This document shows positions 40,301 through 49,300 of a stretch of 59,917 bases of DNA, piece by piece. The DNA is from Saprospiraceae bacterium. Its GTDB lineage: Bacteria > Bacteroidota > Bacteroidia > Chitinophagales > Saprospiraceae. The stretch is taken from positions 1 to 59,917 of the forward strand of contig JALHOZ010000027.1 in the NCBI GenBank assembly GCA_022842725.1, read 5' to 3'. Under the pieces are notes generated by a model that searched no databases, was not told the origin of the DNA, and saw nothing but the letters and a program-made list of their open reading frames with translations. Both the position numbers and the translations under genes were made by a program. The stretch's first letter is position 1. Each line of letters starts with the position of its first letter.

Positions 40301-43300
40301 GATCACCAGGACTCCGGGTGGAACAACTTATACAGGTTCAGGAACATCTTATTCGGTTACAGGTCTTCCTTTTAATACAACTTATACTTTCACTGTCACT
40401 AACAGTAATTCATGCACATCACCATCATCGACAAATGTAGCCATTAATCCGATTCCGGCCAATCCGGTTACCGGTGGAGCGACATCTGTTTGTATAGGTA
40501 CAACTGCGAATGTAACGCCAGCTGCAGCAGGTACCTGGTCAAGCAGTAATACAGGGATAGCTACTATAACCAATGGTGGCGTGGTCACAGGTGTATCTGC
40601 CGGTTCCGTGACTTTGACCTATACAAGAACAAGTGACGGATGTAGCAATACACTTCCTTTTACTGTGAATGCCAACCCAACCATTCCGGTTTTGGTTACG
40701 ATTACACAGCCTACATGTATTACGCCAACAGGTAGTGTGTTATTAAATGGTCTTCCCTCCACAGGAAGCTGGACCATCACCAGAACACCGGGTGGAACAA
40801 CTTATTCCGGATCCGGAACTTCTTTTAATGTAACCGGTCTTCCAGTCAATACAACCTATACTTTTACAGTCACCAACAGTAATTTATGTACCTCACCGGC
40901 TTCAGCAAATGTAGTCATTAACCCGATTCCAACCAACCCTGTCACAGGAGGTGAAGTTTCAGTGTGTGCCGGCTCCACAGCCAATGTTGATCCTTCAACA
41001 GATGGTGCCTGGACAAGCAGTAATACATCAATAGCAACAATTACCAATGCAGGCCAGGTAACAGGAATCACCGCAGGTTCGGTAATTTTAACTTATACAA
41101 GAACTTCAGACGGTTGCTCCAATACGTTACCATTTACAGTTTATGGTAATCCTTCAGCACCAATCATCGGAACCATCACCCAGCCTACATGTATTGTCAC
41201 GACAGGTAGTGTTGCATTGAGTGGTTTACCCGGAGCAGGAGTCTGGACAGTCACAGTTATGCCCGGAGGATCAACTTATATAAATTCAGGAAATACACTT
41301 ACAATTACCGGGTTAACGGCTAATACAAGCTATTCATTTATTGTAACCAATGCCAATAATTGTACTTCAATTTCTTCAGCAAACGCTGTCATCAATGCTA
41401 TTCCTTCAAATCCTGTTTTGGGAGGTGAAAATTCAGTGTGTGCCGGCTTAACCGCCAATGTTAATCCTTCTACAAATGGTTTTTGGAACAGTAGCAATCC
41501 TTCAGTCGCTACAATAACCAACACGGGTTTGGTAACAGGAATCACTGCAGGTTCTGTTACATTGACATATACCAGAAATTCTGATGGCTGTAGTAATACG
41601 CTGCCTTTTACGGTTCATGCGATTCCTACTTCGCCATTGGTAGAAATGATTACCCAACCTACATGTATTATAACAACCGGAAGTGTTGAATTAAATGATT
41701 TGCCCGGGTCAGGCTCGTGGACACTTATCAGAACGCCGGGAGGTACCACATATAACGGTACTGGTACCACTTATACCGTCACGGGTCTTCCTGCGAATAC
41801 AAATTATACGTTTACACTTGTAAATGCCAATAATTGTACTTCTTTACCTTCTGCAAATATCGTTATAAATGATATTCCTTCTGACCCTGTTTTGGGAGGA
41901 GAATCATTTGTTTGTTTGGGCTCTGATGCGAATGTCACTCCAAATACTTTAGGATCATGGACCAGTAGTAACAATGTTGTTGCATCAATAACAAATGATG
42001 GTCTTGTCACAGGTGTGTCTGCAGGTTCCGTTATTCTTACCTATACACGAACCTCAGATGGATGTTTTGAAACCATGCCATTTACAGTTTATGAAAATCC
42101 TTCACCACCACTTACCGGACAAGTAATTCAGCCAACCTGTACAACACCAACAGGAAGTTTGATTTTAAGTGGTCTTCCTTCGTCAGGTAATTGGATGATT
42201 ACCGGTTACCCGGGTGGAAGTACCTTCACTTCAAGTGGAAGCACATTCAATATTTCCGGTTTATTGCCGGATGATATCTATACATTTGTTGTAACTGACG
42301 ATAGAAACTGTATTTCTCAGGCATCGGCAACAGTTGTAATTGATCCTGTGCCTTCAAATCCGATTCCGGGTGGCGATACAACAATATGCGTAGGTAGTAT
42401 TGCAAACGTTACACCTTCATCGGGCGGCGTTTGGACGAGTAGCAACCAGACTGTTGCAACAATTACAAATGAAGGTTTAGTTACCGGTATTTCTGCAGGT
42501 TCTGTAACATTAACGTATACACGAACAATTGACGGTTGTAGTAATGTGATGTCATTTAATGTAAATGCAAATCCACCATCTCCTATGGTTGGTACATTGA
42601 CACAACCAACTTGTTATGTTCCATTTGGAAGTGTCCAATTGAATGGTCTTCCATCTTCAGGTTCCTGGACTCTGACACGTACTCCCGGCAATGTTACTTA
42701 CTCAGGCACAGGAATATCTTATGTAGTAGATTCTCTGGCACCTGACGCTACTTATACATTCAATATTACCAACGATAATGGTTGTATATCTTCATTATCT
42801 AACCAGGTTGTCATAAATGCCATTCCCGGAAATCCAAATGTTGGTGGGCCGACTTCCATATGTATCGGAACAACAACAAATGTTACGCCATCAAGCGGTG
42901 GCACCTGGGTCAGCAGTAATAATTCACGGGCCACTGTGTCCAATGAAGGATTAGTAACGGCTCTCAGTGCAGGCGTTACCACTTTGACCTATACCCGCAC
43001 ATCGGATGGCTGTAGCAATTCTTTGCCATTAACCATCAATGTTAATCCAACGCCACCAATAGTCGGAATTACTACACAACCGACTTGTATCACACCAACA
43101 GGAAGTGTGGATTTCAGCGGATTACCTTCGACCGGGGCATGGACAATGACCAGAACTCCGGGAAATGTCACCTATAATAGTACCGGAACCAACTACACAG
43201 TTTCTGGTTTGGCTCCTAATACTACGTATTCCTTTGTCGTCAGAAACCAAAATAATTGTACATCGATTTCTTCAAATAATGTGGTTATCGATCCGATCCC

Positions 43301-46300
43301 GTCAAATCCGGTTCCCGGTGGTGCTACTTCCGTATGTATAGGTTCTACCGCTAATGTTACACCTTCTTCCAACGGAACATGGACATCAAGTAATCCTTCC
43401 ATGGCTTCCATTACCAATTCCGGTGTTGTGACCGGCATTGCCGCAGGTTCTGTTACATTGACATACGTAAGAACTTCAGATGGTTGTTCCGGTAATACTC
43501 CTTTTTCAGTATTTACAAATCCGACAATACCGGTTGCAGGAACTGTAACCCAACCAACCTGTATTAACCCTACAGGAAGTGTGGTACTACAAGGTTTGCC
43601 TTCGACAGGATCATGGACAGTCATTAGAAATCCTGGTGGAGTTACCTATTCCGGTTCGGGAACAACATACACCGTAACAGGATTGCCACCAAATGGTTCC
43701 TACTCGTTTGCGGTAACAAACAACAATTTATGTACTTCTTTATATTCAAATAATATAGTGATTCAACCGATTCCATCCAATCCTGTTTTGGGAGGTCCGG
43801 ATTTGGTTTGTGTAGGTAATACAGCTACGATGACACCGTCATCCAACGGAACCTGGAACAGTAGTAATCCATCTGTTGCAACGATAACAAATACCGGATT
43901 AGTCAATGGAGTTTCGTCAGGAAATGTAGTATTTACGTATACGAGAACGATAGACGGATGCAGCAACAATAAACCTTTTATTGTGTATGACAATCCGACT
44001 GCTCCGGTCATTGGCAGTATTATCCAACCTAATTGTTTGACTATGACGGGTAGTGTGATGTTGAATAACCTTCCTCTCACCGGTTCATGGACTATAACAA
44101 GAACGCCGGGAGGAATAACCTATACCGGATCAGGAAGTTCTTATCAAGTAACAGGTCTTCCTCCTTCAGGAAACTATACTTTTACAGTAACTACAAACAC
44201 AAATTGTATTTCTCCGGCATCGAATCAGGTGGTAATAAACGGAATTCCGTCCAACCCCGGGATTGTCATAGATTATGACGGATCTTTATGTATTACAGAC
44301 AATAAACAATTGATAGGCATTCCTTCCGGTGGATTAGCTCCATATTCTTTCCAATGGACAGGACCTCTTGGATTTTCATCCATAAACGATACAGTTCTGG
44401 TCACTCAAAATGGCAATTACTCAGTAACGGTTACGGATTCAAATTTTTGCAAAGCAACAACAAACGGTTTTGTGTATGCCAGATACGAACCATTTATCGT
44501 TACGATTGGTACTACTATATGTGAGGGAGATGAAGTAGATCTTGATGTTTCTTCAACATCTGCTGTTTCTTTCCTTTGGAGTGCCAATGCAGGAGGAGCG
44601 ACTACCAGAGATGTTACCGTGACACCAGCTTATCCTTCAGCAACGTATTTTGTTACGGTTACCAATGATTTGGGCTGTACGTCTGTACCGGAAATCAATA
44701 TTTTGGTTAATCCCAAACCTGAAGTGGCTGTGAGCGGTCCGGATGAAATTTGTGTGGGACAAAACAGTCAGCTTACACCTGTGACAGGTGGGGTTTGGGT
44801 AAGTACCAATCCGTCAGTAGCTTATATTTCACCTTCCGGGCAAGTGACCGGACTTAGCCCGGGGACATCTTCCTTTATTTTTACGGAAAATGTTTTTGGT
44901 TGCAGTTCCGACGCGTCAATACCTATTTTGGTAAACCCCAAACCAATAGTAAGCTTTACGGGATTGAACCCGATTTGTATCGGTGATTCTACAACATTGA
45001 CTCCTTCATCCGAAGGGACATGGAGCAGCAGCAATCCGGTTATTGCCACTATTACTGATTCTGGTGTCGCCACAGGACTAAGTGCAGGTTTTGTTACCTT
45101 TATATACACGAACAACAGTACCAATTGTTCTTCAAATGCCTCGGTGCCATTACAGGTACAATCCCTTCCGGTTGTAACCATTTCAGGACCTGAAACGGCC
45201 TGTATCGGAACTAATGCTTCATTTTCAGTAAATCATATCGGGGGAACGTGGTCAACCAGCAATCCTCTGACAGCTACCATTAATAATTCAGGAACTTTAA
45301 CTACGATTGATACCGGTCTCGTCACTGTCTACTATACTTTTGTTTCCGGTGTTTGTGAAGGTATTGTTTCAAAAGAATTCAGGATTTTTGAGTTGCCATC
45401 TGTACAGTTTGCGGGTCCTGCTGAAATTTGTGTTGGACAAACCACGAGTCTTACCCCTTCAGAAGGTGGAGTGTGGACAAGTTCCAATCCACTTATTGCT
45501 ACCATTACACCGCAGGGATTGGTTTCCGGCTTAACCAGCGGATATGCAGCTTTTACCTTTGTACACGATTCAACAGGTTGTATTTCAGAGACATCCGGAA
45601 CGTTGACCGTTTTTGCAAAACCAAGTATTAACTTAAACGGTCCTGCAGGAATTTGTGTGGGTGGAACCAGTCAGTTTTTACCTTTCACAGGCGGTGTTTG
45701 GCAAACCAATAATCCATTTGTTGCCAATATAACCAATGGAGGTGTTGTCACCGGTGTTGGTCCCGGAACAGCCACATTTTCATTTATTCATAATGAAACC
45801 GGTTGTGTTTCAGATACCAGTGTAATCATTCAGGTCGGATCAGCACCGACGGCCACCATAGATTTTCAGGGAAGTGTTTGTGTTGAAAATAATAAAACCA
45901 TTCGCGTCCAACCTACAGGGGGAGCGGCGCCGTATTCTTATTCCTGGATAGGACCTTTGGGTTTTACCGGAAACACTCAGGTGATCAATGTTGTCAACAA
46001 TGGTACCTACTTTGTAACCATTACAGATAATTTTGGTTGCAGAGCCAATGTTTCAGGTTTTGTACATCAACGTTTTGACCCGGTTGTGGTAAATCTGCAA
46101 ACTCAGGTTTGTGATGGCCAGACAACCAATCTATCAGTCAATGCATCCTCTGCTACAGCTTTCCAATGGTCTTCAAATGCCGGCAGTGCAGTTACGCCAT
46201 CCGTCACTGTAAGGCCTGTACTTCCTTCTTCAACTTATTTTGTGACAGTAACCAATAATCTGGGTTGCGTGGCGGTAGCTCAAGCTAACATTCTGGTAAA

Positions 46301-49300
46301 TCCCAAACCGGTTGTAAATATCAGTGGTCCATCCGTTCTATGTGTTGGTCAGACGTCAAATCTTTTACCCAACAGTGGAGGAACATGGGTTTCTTTGAAT
46401 CCGACCAGGGCATCAATCACAAATACCGGAGTCGTAACAGCATTTCAACCCGGAACTGCAAGATTTTTATTTACACAGGTTTCTACAGGTTGTGTTTCTG
46501 ATACTACAGGCGTAATAACCATAAATCCAAATACGACAACAAGTCTGTCAGGCGTATCCGAACTTTGTATTGGTCAGCAAACAAATCTGCTTCCAAATTC
46601 AGGCGGAACATGGACGGCTTTACATCCAACTCTTGCCACCATTACTTCAAATGGTACCGTTACCGCTATAGCTCAGGGAAATGCACAATTCAGATTCACC
46701 AATACTTTTGGTTGTGTGACACCTGTCAATCTAAGTATAAGAGTAAACAGTATTCCTTCTATTGTTTTAGATGGCCCTCAACAGGTTTGTGTAGGATCTG
46801 TCACTGCTCTTCTTCCTTCTTCCGGAGGAACATGGGTATCATCTAATCCATTGGTAGCTTCTGTCACCAATGGTGGAATCGTCACGGGAATTTCTTCGGG
46901 TTCTGCCAGATTTTTATTTACCAATAATCTCACCGGATGCAGATCTGATTCTTCAGCTATCATTACTGTGGTGGCCGGCTCGCCGGTTTCAGTAACAGGC
47001 CCGACCTCTGTTTGTGCCGGAGCAACGACTACTTTATCTCCTTCTTTCGGAGGAAGTTGGGTTAGTCAGAATCCTTCTGTCGCCACGGTAAACAGTAGTG
47101 GTGTTGTCACTGGTATTAATGCAGGAACGGTTACTTTTATTTTTACTTCAGCAATAACAGGTTGTCCTTCATTGCCTACTTTGCCAATCACCGTAAATCC
47201 AAGACCAACCGTTTCTATAACCGGAAACAATAATATTTGTATCGGACAGACTACGACCTTGCAACCAACTTCCGGAGGCACATGGGCTTCTTCCAATTTG
47301 GCTGTAGCCAATATTACTTCTTCCGGTGTTGTCACAGGACTGGCTTCCGGTTTGGTCAATTTTACATTTACCAGTGCTGCAACGGGATGTGTTTCTTTAC
47401 CTTCAGGTAATATAAATGTGCAACCTAAACCGGTTATTTCGGTTACCAATACCAATATTTGTATAGGCGCTACAACAAATCTTCAACCATCAACAGGGGG
47501 AAGTTGGATATCGCTGCAACCTCTCATTGCTTCGGTAAATACCGGAGGAGTTGTCACCGGGATTTCTACCGGAACGGCACAATTCAGATTTACGGATGCC
47601 TTGACAGGTTGTGTTTCTGACCCTACACCGGTTCATAATGTTTCTCCCAAACCAATTGTTTCTGTTACGGGAACAACAGAATTTTGCCAGGGAATCAACA
47701 CACAATTAAGTCCTGTTTCAGGAGGCAGCTGGATGAGTTTGAATCCGTCTGTTGCAACAGTAAATAATACCGGATTAGTCACAGGAATTTCTGCCGGAAC
47801 AGCCAGATTTGTTTTTACATCAAATCAGGGTTGTAGTTCAGATCCGACACAACAAATCATTATCAATCCTAAACCATTAACGGTTTTTGTAGGCGGAACA
47901 GAAATATGTGTCGGGTCTACCACACAATTGTCGCCGGGAACGGGTGGATCCTGGATTTCTGCAAGAAATAATATTGCTTCGATTACAGATAATGGACTGG
48001 TGACGGGATTGGCTCCGGGTACGACAAATTTTGTTTTTGTCAGTGGAGCAACCGGGTGTGTCTCAGATTCTACCATCAATGTTTTTGTAAATCCTGCTCC
48101 TACACCGGGCAGGTTGGGATCAGGTACGGTTTGTATCGGACAAACGGTTCAATTGACTCCAACAGCAGGAGGAACATGGACATCTCTGTCTCCAGGAGTA
48201 GCTATCGTTTCGAGTTCGGGTTTGGTGACCGGAATTGGCAGCGGTGTGGCTTCATTCAGATTTACCGTAAGTAATACTGCCTGTGAAGTTGTATATAATA
48301 GCGGGGCTACAGTATTGGATAGACCTGTAGTTACACTGCTTGGAAATTCATCAATTTGTGTTGGCGGAACTACTCAGTTATCACCTAATTCAGGAGGCAC
48401 CTGGTCAGTTACACCGCCATCCATTGCAAGTATAGATGCCGCCGGAATTGTGACCGGAATAACTCAGGGAGTTGTAACCTTTACCTTTACACAAACATCC
48501 ACAGGATGTATATCATCCGCTTCAACTCCTGTGACAGTCGTTGCCAGACCTTCAGTAGCCATCAATGGACCTTCTGTCATTTGTATCAATGGAACCACTC
48601 AGTTAATACCTGCCGCCGGGGGCAGTTGGACTTCAGGAAATCCAGCTATAGCTACTGTAAGCTCCGGTGGTCTTGTTACCGGAATTTCTGCAGGAAGCAC
48701 GTCATTTATTTATACAAACGCTGAGACCGGATGTACATCTGCCGCAACATCCAATGTGACCGTTCAACCCGCAGCAAATATTTCCGTTTCCGGGACATCA
48801 GAAGTTTGTTCAGGATATAATACGACCTTGTCAGCATCCTCAGCAGGAACATGGTTCAGTACAAGATCTGATATTGCAAAAACTTCTGCCAATGGTTTGG
48901 TCACAGGATTGGCACCGGGCAAAGTATCCTTTTATTTTGTAGATGCGGCCACAAGTTGTGCTACCTATCTTCCGGATAACGCCATTACCGTAAGAAACTA
49001 TATCGACCCGGACATCAATGTCACTATGGTCAATACTTCTCTTTCAGGAAATGTAAAAACCAACGATGAGGTACCTGAAGGAACAACATATCCCGGCACC
49101 GTATTTCTTGTGTCAAGACCGACAGGAAGTTCTTCTTCTATTCAGGTCAACGGCAACGGAAGTTATACGTTTACAGCTAATATGGCAGGCTTGTACACCT
49201 ATGATGTAATGGTCTGTCTTCCGGGTGCAGGTGTAAACTGCCCGGTTTCGAGACTTGCGATTCAGGTAGTTAATCCCAATACTGAAAGTCATAATATTGT

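Noticed and set aside
34400-48100. Many antisense ORFs of 60-143 codons opposite the adhesin
   Set aside because: They recur at the repeat period, are Val/Pro/Thr-rich mirror translations of the repeats, and have no start context.
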